NCBI RefSeq assembly: GCF_011397635.1
Contig: NC_064755.1
Span: forward strand, 21,187,282 to 21,251,281
Origin: Epinephelus fuscoguttatus
Taxonomy: Eukaryota; Chordata; Actinopteri; Perciformes; Serranidae
Length of the DNA stretch: 64,000 bases
Reading direction: 5' to 3'
How positions within the stretch are numbered: position 1 is the stretch's first letter; every line of letters starts with the position of its first letter. The notes under the pieces were generated by a model, which saw only the letters and a program-made list of their open reading frames with translations, was not told where the DNA came from and made no database searches. Positions 1 to 12,483 of the stretch are shown here, in pieces. The translations under genes were made by a program, and so were the position numbers.

Positions 1-3000
1 AGAGCAAAGCAGGACTTGTGTCTCCAGAAGTGCACAGGTAAGTAGCTGCACCATATTGTCCACACCCAGCAGAGAGAACGCCTCTCCAAGAGGATACTCC
101 CCCAGTGGGAGCTCACCTGGCCCGGGCCGCTGGCACACAATAGGTCCCTGCACCCCGTGGAACCTCAGCGACCTGCCGGGAGGAGGCAGGGGCACCTCGT
201 ACAGGATGTTATGGATGTAGCTCTCTAGAGGGAGAGGTGGGGCTGTGCGTGATGTCACAGCCTGGTGCAGCTGAGACAAAAACTCTCGAGCAGCTTGAAG
301 GAAGGGGAGCGGCGTGAGGAGGCAGAGGGCTTTGGACACGTAAAGAGTGTCTCGTGCTGGATCGAAGGAGCCCGCGCAGCCGAGGCAGCCGGGAACCCCC
401 GCCAGAGACTCAGCGTCTGACTCATCCAAGCTGCTCACAAGCGAGTCCATGCTGGAGGTGGAGGGCGAGGAGGCAGACGAAGACGAGGAGGAGGGAGAGG
501 AGGCGGACGAAGCTGAATGGTGCTCCACGTGGTGCATCTGGTAGAGAGTGTGCATGGCAGTGATGATCTGAGCACTGGTCACCTCCTCGTAGAAGGTGTG
601 GACGAAGCCGTAGGAACGTGTGCCGTCGTCAAAGGACATTGTGAAGGAGTGAAACTGAGGATCGAGCCTGTCTGCCTGTGTGCGGAAGGAGAGACCCCTC
701 GGCATGCAGAGCTGAGGAGAAAGTATGAAGAATGAAAATGAGGAAAGGGAGGAGAAAACATAAAAGGCGTAAGAACAAGGTGGCAATTCAGATGTAACTT
801 TTAATAACTGATACTGTGAATGATAACAGTAGATTTTCTAAACCATGCAACTGTTTTCAGAATTTACACTTGACTAAAGTCCATCTGAGATGATGTAAAT
901 GCAACCATAAAATCCATTATGGAATATGCTATTTCAAATAACCACTCACTGGCCATTATATTAGGTACACCTGTTCAACTGCTCGTTAACACAAATAGCT
1001 AATCAGCTAATCACGTGGCAGCAACTCAATGCATTCAGCCATGTAGACATGGTCAAGACGACCAGCTGAAGTTCAAACTGAGCATCAGAATGGGGAAGAA
1101 AGGTGATTTAAGTGACTTTGAATGTGGCATGGTGGTTGGTGCCAGACGGGTTGGTCTGTCAGAAACTGCTGATCTACTGGGGTTTTCACACACAACCATC
1201 TCTAGGGTTTACAGAGGATGGTCTGAAAAAGAGAAAATATCCAGTGAGCGGCAGTTCTCTGGGTGAAAATGTCTTGTTGATGCCAGAGGTCAGAGGAGAA
1301 TGACCAGACTGGTTCAAGATGATAGAAAGGCAACAGTGACTCAAATAACCACTTGTTATAACCAAGGTATGCAGAAGACCAACTCTGAACCAACAAAACG
1401 TCGAACCTTGAAGCAGAAGACCACACCAGGTGCCACTCCTGTCAGCTAACAACAGGAAACTGAGGCTACAATTCACACAGGCTCACCAAAACTGGACAAT
1501 AGAGGATTGGAAAAACGTTGCCTGGTCTGATGAGTCTGGATTTCTGCTGCCACATTCAGATGGTAGGGTCAGAATTTGGTGTTAACAACATGAAAGCATG
1601 GATCCATCCTGCCTTGTATCAGTGGTTCAGGCTGGTGGTGGTGGTGTAATGGTGTGGGGGATATTTTCTTGGCACACTTTAGGCCCCTTAGTACCAACTG
1701 AGCACGGTTTAAACACCACAGCCTACCTGAGTATTGTTGCTGACCGTGTCCATCCCTTTATGACCACAGTGTACCCATCTTCTGATGGCTACTTCCAGCA
1801 GGATAACGCACCATGTCACAAAGCTCAAATCATCTCAAACTGGTTTCTTGAACATGACAATGAGTTCACTGTACTCCAATGGCCTCCACAGTCACCAGAT
1901 CTCAATTAAACAGAGCACCTTTGGGATGTGGTGGAACGGGAGATTGGCATCATGGATGCACAGCCGACAAATCTGCAGCAACTGCGTGATGCTATCATGT
2001 CAATATGGACCAAAATCTCTGAGGAATGTTTCCAGCACCTTGTTGAATCTATGCCACCAAGAATTAAGACAGTTCTGAAGGCAAAAGGGGTCCAACCCTG
2101 TACTAGCAAGGTGTACCTAATAACGTGGCCAGTGAGTGTAGTTGTTTATTGTCTGACAATTGCTGTATGGTGCACAATAAACCTCTAAGATGCTGAACAT
2201 GTAACTCGTGTTAAATATAGAATAACTGGGTATGAGAATGCATATACTGTGAACGTCTGACTGTATTTCGTTGTATTCTTGCACATGTAGTTGTTTCTGA
2301 GACTGAAAACCTGATAAAATTATATAAAAATGTTTAATTAGACCACACACTTCACTGATACCATAAATAGATAAGACAAAATACTGAGGTGTCTACTGAC
2401 AGACTTCTTTTGAGGCTTATCTTGTCATCATCTTGACCTACTTTTCCAGCGAGAACAATAAACATTTTCTGTATAAAAGAAAAGAGAGAAAAGAGTCTAT
2501 TCTATCAGGCAGCGAATGAGATAAATGGCTCCTTCTATTTTTCCAGTTGATTTTGTTATCATGTTCCTCTTTTGTCATTTGTAACAATATTCAGCCACAA
2601 AACATTTTCCCGACAAACAAGGCACGTCTTGTGCTTCCTTATCATTACCACTGTTGTGAGAGGACAAAAGAAGCAGAGCGTTTACACAGCCCGAGATCTC
2701 ACCATGTTGACAGCATCTTTATTGAAGGGGTTCCTGTCTGTGCTTTCGGGGTAGTGCACGAGAACCTTTGACTTGAACGACCGTCGGATGGGGCTCTGCT
2801 CAAAGCCCTCGCCTGAAAAGACAAACACAGGCACAGAAAAAAAGAGAGTTAGGGTATTATTGTATTAGCACAGCATGATCTTTGACCTTCATCACTGCAG
2901 GGACCGACTTCATTACAAGATGAAAGGGACGGAACAGAGGACATCACAAAATGCCTGCTGCTTTGATTTATGAAAAAGCTCGGACAGGACGACCTTGTCC

Positions 3001-6000
3001 GACAAAGGCTGAGAAAAAAGTTCATCCGTTGTCAACAGCAAAAGACTACTCTGCAGCAAAGAGGGAAAGACCCTTCCAAGGGTTATGTAACTCAACTCAT
3101 TACCATAGAGATAGACTGGAAAAGCGGTACAGCACCCCTCATCCCTGACACTCTGCAGAGGGAAACTCTTTTTACGCTTGTAGCAAGTGCTCAGGATGAA
3201 AATATGCTCCTTTTATATACATCAAAAGCGCTCAGGTTCAGGATAGAGGACATAGTTATCTATAAAACAGCTACATGTACATAAAGGATTGAATTTGCAG
3301 TGCATGCAAGATAACTCTATTATATACCGCTACATTCACAATGCACAGATTTGATGCATTGCCCTGTCTGGCTCATGTTTCTCCTCTCCTCAGTCACCGC
3401 ACCTCGTGTCAGCTTCTAGCTCCAGTTACATACAGAGCGCTGTCTGTGTGAGCATGACTGAAGGAAGAGGACCTGCTTAAGATAGAAATAAAATGTGTGT
3501 ATGATTCATGGCATGACAGTAGTGAATGAGGTACTTTCATTATTCATCCACTTTCTGAGGGGGATGTCCTTGAACAGTGCTCTTCACTGTATTTCATATT
3601 TCACTAATCCACCCTGACTTCCCAGGGTTCATGTTCAGTTTTAATCAACATCACCACGTTATAAGAACATAAACAACTGCTAATGGCACAGTAACTAGTC
3701 TTCCCTTAGCTGCCAGCTTTGACGCACTCATTCAGCATTCAGGAACATCCAGCTCACCTGCCTACGAGATGACGCACAGCACCCCAAGAGAGGAAACGGT
3801 GCTGCAGGCAGAGTGAGAAAGGAGCACCACTTTCAGTGAAACTGAGTCAGACCGGTAGGTGGGAGACAGAGGCTAATGGATCACAGTGATGAGAGGGTGT
3901 TCTTTAAGTCAAGGGTACAAATTGGCATCAGTGCCGAGAGGCTGAATCGAGTTTTGCAGAAGGACACCTAGTTGCCATGGTAGCACATTTCTGCTGTGTT
4001 CTTGAAGATGGCTATCAAGACAAAACTCGTCAGCGGTTTACGTCACCCCGAGTTTCATCAGCTGACCCAATTAAAGCCCACGCTCCTCCTGACACGTGCT
4101 CCCACCACACAGATCACATTCACACGCTCCCTCTTTCTCCGTGTTAACAGGAGGGAGGTTTGTTTTACGGTTTGAATGAAAGCTTAAATACCTGTTTTAC
4201 AGATGGGCTGTAATCAGCGTGTTACCACATTAACACACACACAGCGGAAACCGTGAACGAGCTAATGAGCTGCAGGATACTTTAAATCAACAAAAGGGCT
4301 GCAGCTAGTGATTATTTTTAAAATCACTTAATCTGTCTGTTGCTGTGTTGATTAATCATTTGGTCCATAAAATAGTGACAACAGTGCATCAAGACTTTCT
4401 AAAACCCAAGGTGACACCGTCAAATTGTCTGACCAGCCATCCAAGAACACAAAATATTCAATTTACTGTCAATTTGCTGTCACATAAGACAAATAAAATC
4501 AGCAGGTCATAACTATAAAGATTCTGGAGCTAGTTAATGTTTGGCATTCCTGCTTTTCAGCCACGGTGTCCACAGTATCACACACTTAAATTTAATGCTT
4601 TTTAAGACCTTTTTAAGATAATTTCTAAACAAATTTAAGACAGATTTTTGGAGAAATCATCTTTTTCTTATCCAAGCATTGCACGATAAGTATAAAGGTA
4701 AGCAGTATTTATGTGGTCTTGTGCAGAGGTAGGTTTTATGAAGGAACATGTTGGCTGTTAGGTGCAAGTATAAAGTAAAGGGTAGGTTTAAAGTTTCGTA
4801 ACAGTGTGAACTTTCACACAGAAGAGCTTGACTCATATTGAAAAACAAAAATTAAAAGACATAATATTGAAATTAGATAAAAGGTTTGTTGCCATTAAGA
4901 CCTCACAAATTCCATTTTAATATTATCTAAAAGGTCCAGTGTGTGAGATTTAGGGGGATTCAGTGGAATCCAGTGGTGACAATTATAGATAGCAACCTGT
5001 TGAATCTTCTCCTTATTAGAAATCCTTCAGTGTTCATTGTTCAGGAGGTTTTTACTGGGAGCCAAATTATCTTTCAAAACGAATGATTAAAACCAGTGAA
5101 AACACTGAATAAAGCAGTTACACGTTACAAGCCAATGTTTCACCGGTGCTGTTTGGCCATGGGGGGGCTAATGTGGGCTCAATATTTTCTCTAATATCTA
5201 AAGATACAGACACTATGGAGGTTATTCCAGGTCATCAGATTTGTCTTTGAGCTCTTTAATGAGTTTTTCCATTTTATCAACGCTTTGGCGTATGTCTTCA
5301 ATATCATCTTGGTTTGCGCGTATCTCTATCTCCTGGACCTGTTCCGACAGCGTGGAGAGTGATGTCTCTATTTTGATCAGTGCGGTTTGAGTGCCGGCTT
5401 TTTCCTTATCAATGTGCTTGGTGAGGTCGTATTTTGTTTCCTGGATAGCTTCCAAAAGTTTACAGTGGGGCGTGTCAGCTTCTTCTTGCCCAACCACCAT
5501 GTCCCCGACAGGTGTCCAGCGTGCAAGTGATGTGAAGTCCGAGGTGTAGTTTTACTTTGTTTTTTCTTCCGAAAATTGTAGCTTGCCATTCAAATTTGAC
5601 TTGATCTCTCTTCTCTGGTTTGTTGCTCGTGGTTATGAGGGAATTAAAGAAGGATAAAGGCAGTTTCGAGGCCTACCACAGAGAACTCACGAACACACGT
5701 CCACACTCCATGGCAGCATCCGGAAGTTCACATTGAAGAGGTTTTTACTGGAAGTCCAATTAGAGGTCAAACAAATTGATCAGGTGATTAAAACTGCTAA
5801 CAACACTGAATAAAGCAGTTTCATGTTAAAATATCAGTGTTTTTCCAACGTTGCTCATCACAGAGCGGCCTGCTAACTATGCGGGCCGATGCGAAAACGT
5901 GAATTGCCCTAACTAGAGCCAGTGTTTGGTTTGTCTGTTCTGGGCTACTTTAGAGACATGGCGGAGCAACATGGTGATCTCTGTGGATGAGGACTCGCTC

Positions 6001-8634
6001 CCTATAAATGGCTCATTCTAAGATAACGAAAACACAATGATTCTCATTTTCAGGTGATTATACACTAAAGAAAACATACCTATCATACTCCATTTCTGCT
6101 AATGTATCCCCCTAAATCCTACACACTGGACCGTAGATGACTTTAAAGGCCTATTATTTATAAAATTTAATTTAAGACATTTTTAAGGACATGTAAAGAC
6201 CCTGGTTTCAGCTCTAATCCCTCATACATGAGAGTCCTCACCGCTGTCACTATAATATCAATATTGTCAATGTTTTTGGAGGACAAAAACATTGAAGTGT
6301 TTCATTTTCGTTCCACGGTTTAGACATTCATCACAAAGACGTATGTCCCTGAATGGTGCCCCGTCCCTAAAACAGACACACTTCATTAGGGATGATTGAG
6401 CAGCCATAAAGGTAGACATCTGTCATATTCACCCACTGAATCGCCCCCACTGTCCCATTCATCACATCATTACATGAGTAGATGAGGACAGATATAGAAA
6501 GAGGCAAGAGATTAAACTGACAGCAAATGTCCGCTGGCACTGACTGATGAGGAGTTATTCCTTTTTGGCTCAAACAGTTTAAATCACTCCGTCTTTGCAT
6601 TACAGATTTGTCCATCCACTGAAGGTTGAATCATGTGCTGGAACAAGAAAGACAAATGTTGCTTTTCATCTCAGCCTGAGACACAGATGGTGGTGTTGGG
6701 TTTGAGTGCTTAAAATAAAGGATAAAAGTGTCGAGCGCCTAAAAATAAAACAAATCAGGCTGGAATCTCTGCGTGCAGTAAGACAGAACATACACATCTC
6801 TTTGTAATCACTTCAGCATTACAAAGCAGCTCTCAAAATGTTCGGTCAGGGAGTTCTCGCCCTCCAGTGATGTCATCCCCCTGTGACAGTCGGGCACTGA
6901 AGCCTCGGCTATCCAGCGACAGGCGACGTCACGTGAAATTTGATTAGGCTGCAGAAAACACAGTGGCATCTATTGAGAAGCCAACAAGGGCAGATTGTTT
7001 CCCTGCAGGCATTCTCTAATGATACAGAAAAAGAGATACTGTATCTCCTCGTCCAAACACTTGAGCGCACAACAGAATAAACCTCTCTGGCTTGACTACA
7101 GCTTATAGAATATGTATGTGAAGTCAAACACAGAGACTGAAATCCCTTGAAAGGAGAGCAGAGCCCCCTGCTGCAGTGGGTCTGAGATGACCCGCTGTTA
7201 CATAAGCAGATTGGTGAAGCTCAGATATACCAGCCAGCAGCTCTGTCACTTGCCACAGGGAGCCAGATATCAAAGTCCCCAATGGTTAGTTAGAGCAGCA
7301 ATTAGTCTGCAACACAGCTATGTGTTCCAGCATGATACAGAGCTCATGCTAAATATACATTCTCTCGCTGTAATTCAAAGGCATGTCTGTTTATCTTTAC
7401 CCCGCGGAGCTGCTCTACATGAGCTACTGCGAGGTACATAGGAGAAGGAATACAGGGTGTGACTATTGTCTGCAAACCTGGAAGTGACGTTCAAGCGTTC
7501 AAGGTGTTTGGCACACCTGCATGGTTCTTCTTCTCTCACAAAGAGCGAGGCGCTCGCACAGAGCAGACGTCACACAGGGCTACTGGGTGCATCTGTCCTC
7601 ACCTCACCAAGCTGAGTGTCAGCACCTCAGTGTGGGGGAAAAAGCACCACCACCTGATGTCTCTATTTCTAAGAAGATATCCACCACAAATAAACCATCA
7701 CGAGGCAGCATCACTGCAGCTGTCATCGCCTTGGCAACCCACACATCCACCTACAAGCACAGCATCCATTTCCTTCCACCTCTGGGTTTTTTCTTTTGAT
7801 AATGCTTGGTAAAACAAAAAGTCAAGCTCTGTTTGAGAGCATGAAACCAGCCGCCACAAAGATTATCACTGCTTTTAGATTTGGACAGTGGTGTAATCTG
7901 TGTCCTGTGTTAACCATGAACCACTGCCTGGATGCTCCGTCTGTGCTCCAGCGTTATCGGGCAGGATAGGATGCTGTTGTCCTCTCTTTTTTTTATTCAA
8001 CCCTTTCTCTGCGATATTATTTATCCAGGTGTAGCAGGGGATGACTTGCAGAAACCAACAAAGCTATATTCTCATTTGACCTACAGTGCTACGGTCAAAA
8101 CAATAAACAGAGCTGTGATGTGATTTCTCTAAGCAGAGGTAACACTGATGGAAAATTGAGTCAAATTGATGGAAAAATTATGACTTTTACATTTTATGTT
8201 GTTGTTTATATGTTTAAAACTCAAATACATACATTTTTAAACATTTAAAAATGCTGCCAAACATGTATAAGCAAAATCTGTTGGTATATGTTTGAAATAG
8301 AAATGATAATGGACAAAATGTGGGGTATTTTTCACAGGCGAACCGCAGATATTTTGTTGTCAACATGGCTGTGAAAGGAAGAGGAATGTGGCGTCCAATC
8401 AAAACATTAAAGCGGATGTCACCCCTACACACACAAACAGGCCTACATGGGCTGCAAAATGTTTCTCATGAAGCATGAGTGCATCTATATAGTGTTGATG
8501 ATTTGTTTGGTTGGTGTTCATCTACCTGCTCCATCGTCCGGCTCCAGGCCCGTGTCCGTGTCCACTCCACACACAACAAAATAGTGGGCGAAGCGGCATG
8601 AAGCCGCTCCTGTGTGCGCTGCGGTGCCGTTCAT
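1..8634 (-). CDS. dennd5b: DENN domain-containing protein 5B, 5' part (exons 1-3, runs off the window)
   Basis: Partial gene. Coding exons are 8634-8526, 2812-2703 and 711-1; the third continues past base 1. Lengths 109 and 110 keep the frame, and donors and acceptors are GT-AG. The protein starts with an ATG at 8634, then [20 protein letters not shown], the opening of the uDENN region. Exon 2 carries [20 protein letters not shown]. Exon 3 carries [34 protein letters not shown] and [20 protein letters not shown]. About 310 residues are visible. These match the DENND5 (RAB6IP1) family, which acts as guanine exchange factor for Rab GTPases on endosomal/Golgi membranes. The RFAHYFV start fits paralogue 5B better than 5A, from memory. 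A Ser/Glu-rich insert at about 445-530 looks like a disordered linker in the DENN region. Exon 1 sits in GC-rich DNA (about 8520-8900), a likely promoter. Sure of family, fairly sure of paralogue. Confidence 0.92.
941..2138 (+). mobile_element. Old Tc1/mariner element with TA flanks, in dennd5b intron 2
   Basis: Both ends carry inverted copies of a terminal repeat built on CACTCACTGGCC and TTAGGTACACCT (941-973 and, reversed, 2109-2138). TA dinucleotides flank both sides (939-940 and 2139-2140), the normal Tc1/mariner target duplication. The inside encodes a decayed Tc1-type transposase. It is one of the common fish elements recognisable by its GGTACACCT termini. It lies between dennd5b exons 2 and 3 and leaves both splice sites intact. 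Confidence 0.9.
1015..2088 (+). pseudogene. Broken Tc1-like transposase
   Basis: Reading-frame remnants of a Tc1 transposase. The N-terminal helix-turn-helix part ([20 protein letters not shown], 1090-1150) ends in a stop near 1264. The catalytic part resumes at about 1598 with GGGGVMVWG, then [12 protein letters not shown] (second Asp) and WPPQSPDLN (1880-1908), where a stop follows before the third acidic residue. The C-terminal part continues in another frame (1928-2090). Several stops and frameshifts mean no active enzyme can be made. Family assignment is secure; the copy is dead. Confidence 0.9.
4931..6132. mobile_element. Composite MITE with GGTCCAGTGTGT ends, split by a LINE fragment
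   Basis: The left end reads AAGGTCCAGTGTGTGAGATT and the right end contains the inverted form, CCTACACACTGGACC (6117-6132). These are the termini of a common fish non-autonomous DNA transposon; other copies lie at 26358-26715 and 44544-45285. The interior carries a LINE ORF1 fragment at about 5216-5737. On either side of it lies a direct repeat of about 90 bases (about 5046-5135 and 5738-5825, both with GGTTTTTACTGG and CACTGAATAAAGCAGTT). Confidence 0.75.
5216..5737 (-). pseudogene. L1/Tx1-type LINE fragment: 5' leader and start of ORF1
   Basis: Read on the minus strand, the fragment begins with a leader containing ATGCTGCCATGGAGTGTGG and then an ORF starting at 5589 ([13 protein letters not shown]). 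A frameshift moves the frame to one carrying a heptad-rich stretch (for example [19 protein letters not shown] and [14 protein letters not shown], 5225-5400). That coiled coil is typical of ORF1 proteins of L1/Tx1-like retrotransposons. The reverse-transcriptase ORF is absent. It is odd because LINE copies normally lose their 5' end; here the 5' end is what survives. Family call is from pattern, not alignment. Confidence 0.6.
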
Positions 8635-9664
8635 CCTCGACGCGTTTATGGTGTGAGAGCTCCGTTTACTTCTACTTCGCGGTGTGGATGTTCATCATAG
8701 CTGACGCGGCTGATCCGAAATGGTTTTGACTTCCACCCCCGCTGTCGTCCTTTCTGTCCGGATCCGTGCGCTGGGTGGTGTCGGCCCGCCTGCCTGCTCT
8801 GTTTGCTCCGCGCTGTGACTCTGATGGAGCTCAGCAGGATCCAGCGATGGTCATCTCGTTTGTTCAGAGGGGGAGGAGGCTGTATGTAGGCCTGGGAGGG
8901 AGGAGGGGGAGACAAAGACCTCAACGCATCATCATCACCATCACTGTTAAATCAGCCTCGTTTTTAAAGGGTGGTGGTGGTGTCGAAATTCATCATCCGA
9001 GCCCACATCACAAAAATCACGATTTGTCAGAAGGGACTTAGTGTGTTTTTTATCTATCACAATGCATAGTATTTAATCTCATAGATTATATCTTTTTATT
9101 TAAAGGTCTTTACAAAATCAAAACATTAAATGAAATACAGTATTAATCCTTACATTTTAATTAAAACGTTAGAAACCACTTTGGAAGATTAAAAACAACC
9201 ACATTTATACTAGACAGATGCAGTGGTGTCTCCAGAAATTTTTCATAGGGGTGGCCAGATGGGGCCAGTGATAATCATGGGGTGGCACACCAAAACCAAA
9301 AGCCTTAGCTGAATTTCAGGAATTCTCAAATGCTGTTCAACTAGGCTAGGCTAGTTGCAAATTATCTCAATTAACCATTCATTATTATTCATTTTCAGGC
9401 TGGTTTTGTGGATTTGGAGCTAAATGTTGTGCCTGGGGCACGTTGTGTATTAATGATACTCGTTACCTGGAGAGGTTGGAAAAAGATATACGTTTCCTCC
9501 CTGTTCCAAAACCAAAATCAGACCCTGAGAAGTGTAGGGTTAGCTAGCTAGCTACTGAAGATATAGCCTACTGAATGTATACACATGCTGCTTTTGCTTT
9601 TTAATGATTATAACAGTGAAACAAAGACCAATACTGCTGTACAGGAACCAGTGAAGGGAAGCAG

Positions 9665-9856
9665 GGAAACTTTGCTGATATTCAACCAGCTGTGTGTCAT
9701 CGCATTGTGCATTGTTTGACTTCCCTCGAAGATCCCTGCCCGTCTTGCGGCGGAGTTCCGGATGCTGGCAGCGGCACCGGGCGAAGCCAAACACTATTCA
9801 TCTGCACACACTGCAATGCCACACAACTGGTTCAATATCAGCAAAGTTTCCCTTTA
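9665..9856. repeat. Imperfect inverted repeat, arms about 50 bases
   Basis: The left arm at 9665-9716 (GGGAAACTTTGCTGATATTC and on) recurs inverted at 9806-9856 (ending GAATATCAGCAAAGTTTCCC-like sequence) with a handful of mismatches. About 90 bases of GC-richer DNA separate the arms. This is the fold-back layout of a MITE or solo hairpin element. The element family is not recognised. Confidence 0.55.
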
Positions 9857-10139
9857 TATTCATTGTCTTCAGTGGCGATCAGCAGTGAAGTTGGTGGTTC
9901 ACTTTTACTCTGTGATCTGTAGCCTATAGTTCGGCTTTAGCTTCTAACTATCTTTGTCTTTTTAACCTGTTGTTGCTGCTGAGTCAGTTTGACATCCTGG
10001 ATATATCCTTCAAACACAGACTGTAGACCCCTCTGTCTGCTTCTCTCTGGAATCACTGTTTCATTCTTCCAAATTACGATGACATTTCCTCAGGAAGTGC
10101 AGTTAGTTACCTTGTGGGCACCATACTTACTCTGACAGC

Positions 10140-10802
10140 TTGTTGGACCATCATAAATGGGCAAGGCTTAGCGAAAGGTCAATATGGAGAGAAAAGGAGT
10201 TGCATAGGCTACTGATAATTTGGTTTCGTGTCTTACAGTTAAGCTGGATTGTGGGGGGAAAGTATTCCAGACGTCCCTCTCCCAAGCAACACTTTCCAGT
10301 ACAAAATATGTATTCCTTCCAGCACGTTCTGGGTCTGTCGCAGGACCTCGTAGCAGTGGGATGTGCCCTTAACACCTCCAAAGGGAGGTTTCCAGATCAG
10401 ATCCTCGTACCACCTCAACTGACCCCTTTCAACATGAAGGAGCAGCGACTCTACTCGGAGCTCCCTCTGGATCTCTGAGCTCCTCGACCTATTTCTAAGG
10501 CTGAGCCCAACCACCCAACAAAGGAAACTCATTTCGGCCGCTAGCATTCACAATCTCATTCTTTTGGTCCCTACTCAGATCTCATGACCATAGGTGAGGG
10601 TTAGAACGTCGATGGATCAGTAAATTGAAAGCTTTGCCTTCTGGCTCAGCTCTCTTTTCGCTACAACAGTCCAGCACAGCGCCTGCATCACTGCAGATGC
10701 TGCGCCAAACTGCTCCATCCTACCCTCACTCATGAAGGATACCCCAAGATACTTGAACTCCCTCGCTTGGGGCAGTGAATCATTCCCAAACCAGAGGGGC
10801 AA
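10140..10802 (-). pseudogene. Non-LTR retrotransposon fragment (reverse transcriptase C-terminal part)
   Basis: Minus-strand frames give EFKYLGVSFMSEGRME and ASAVMQALCWTVVAKRELSQ (10617-10802). Then come AAEMSFLCWVVGLSLRNRSR and ESLLLHVERGQLRWYEDLI (10239-10547). This order of motifs (KYLGV, then the helix before LRW-GHL) is the end of the reverse transcriptase ORF of a LINE abundant in fish. Frameshifts and internal loss make it inactive. A better-preserved relative lies on the other strand at 38880-39272. Confidence 0.8.
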
Positions 10803-11394
10803 TAAGGATGTGGATATCCATTATTTGTCATATAGGGTATTTATTGATCCATTCAAATAGACATAACAAACATGTTTCTCATTTTTATAGGCAAAATGCT
10901 GACTAGCTTAATTAAATAAATACCATAATCTAGGTCCCAAGTAAATCAGCCTCCTGCTGTATCTTTTCTGGTAAACCATGTTGCCTGAGAGATATTTAGG
11001 ATTTGGGTTCAATAAAGTTAGTTTCCAAACATAAAAATGTGCAGCATATCTTCACACCAGGACTGGCACATGCCATAAAATCCTTGCATTAAAAATCATA
11101 TTCTGAGATAATCATCACATTTTTTTTCATGCAATTTAGAGGTATGTGCCCACACCCATCATCCTCTCTGTAAATACTGTTAACAAGTCAGCAGATGGGT
11201 CCACAGCTCCGGTCCTCCAGCTAGACAACATATGGGTCTGTCACTTACAGCCTGTCCCATTACAGGAAGTGCATAACTTAATATAACAAGGCTTATATTT
11301 AACATTCAATCTCTGTTGTAACTCATACGCATAAATAAAACATAGTAATTGTTAGTACAGACGGCTTTGTCAGAGGTCAACCCTTCATCCATTC

Positions 11395-11560
11395 ATGTTC
11401 ACGCTGTATATCTGTATGATATTTGTGGTAGCTGAAACAATCATAGCAGTCCAGGCTTCCTTTTCCCCTGCAACTTCCTCCAGCTCCTCCCACAGGGATT
11501 TGCAGGTGTTTCTGAGAGATGCAACCTCTCCAGTATATCCTGGATCAACCCTGGGGTTTT
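11395..11560 (-). pseudogene. Further LINE 3' tail fragment
   Basis: Minus-strand translation gives pieces such as SLWEELEEVAGEKEAW, which resembles the extreme C-terminus of the same LINE family as 10140-10802. It is short and separated from that fragment, so it may be an independent copy or the same copy disrupted. Confidence is modest because only one motif is recognisable. Confidence 0.45.
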
Positions 11561-12483
11561 CTCACTGGTAGCTGTGTTTGATGCATCTTCAAAAAGTCAG
11601 ATTTTACCCAGTTTCTGTCCTCATCAGGTGTCCCATCCACCTGTACTTGCTCTTCTTAATGTGGGGGAGGCAGTGTTTCAACTACAAGTTTTTTCCAACA
11701 CACTGAACTTTGCACACTGTCACGGAGTGTGAGACCAACCATCCTGTGGGTTGACCTTACTTTGGCTTTTCTAAAGTCATGATGCCCTTATACTCAAATT
11801 AAATGAAAAGATTTCAAAGAATGATCTTTCAATCCAACATGTCGATAAATGAGAGAGGACTGGAGCTGCTGTGCACCCATTCATTCATGTCTCCAAGGCA
11901 TGCTAAAGTGTGTGGCCAGAAGCCTCTTCAGTGTCTCTCTGAGCCACAGGAGGGTTGTAAGTTGAGTCGTGCTGCACAGGTCATTCCGACACATTCTCTA
12001 GAAAAATTTGGCAGTGGGTTTAGGTTTCGGAAATTTCACCTGGAACATGTCCTCAGAGAAAGTTGGTGAAGTTCTCAGAAGGAAGGGCACTGTGGATCTT
12101 CGAAGGAAAACAGTCTCTCGCAATTTTGGTGGCAGGAAAAAAATGGAGAAGAGGCCTGTTTTTACACTCCACTGGATGAATGGTTTCTTCCTGCTTCCTC
12201 GTTGCTCATTAATAAATTGTGGTGTAAGAAAGGAGAAATCGGGGAGGAGTGGCTTGTGAGGTGGAACAGATCATTAGTTATGTGTGGTAATAATATTGAT
12301 TTAGGGAACACTGTAGATATGGAGAGTGTGGGAGTGCAAGCTGAGTATCCACAGGAGGCTATGCAGCCTTCTCTTTAATGTCAACAGATTTATAATTGAA
12401 CTGGATGGGTGATGGGTTGATGGCTTTGGCAAAATGTGTGGAAGCAAAAGCTGTGCATGTATCAAGAGTGCAGAGAGGGAGGT

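Larger units (their letters stand above)
2813..8525 (-). other. dennd5b intron 1 (5.7 kb)
   Basis: Spliced between exon 1 (donor after 8526) and exon 2 (acceptor before 2812). No additional dennd5b exon or other gene could be supported. It holds the composite MITE/LINE insertion at 4931-6132. The rest is AT-rich unique-looking sequence, with no protein-like frame that resembles a known family. Confidence 0.7.
8635..12483. other. Intergenic region between dennd5b (promoter side) and armc10 (3' side)
   Basis: The first part (8635-9000) is GC-rich and should hold the dennd5b 5' leader and promoter. The rest is repeat-rich: a common fish repeat beginning CAGTGGTGTCTCCAGAAATT near 9218, a palindromic segment at 9665-9856, and LINE tails at 10140-10802 and about 11395-11560. 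No gene of its own is supported. Confidence 0.65.

Noticed and set aside
347-563. Plus-strand frames with Glu/Asp-rich translation near base 500
   Set aside because: They are antisense to the Ser-rich stretch of dennd5b exon 3, whose minus-strand translation matches DENND5 over its whole length.
8766-9041. Plus-strand 91-codon frame upstream of dennd5b
   Set aside because: It lies in the GC-rich promoter region, has no family similarity or splice context, and GC-rich DNA has few stop codons by chance.
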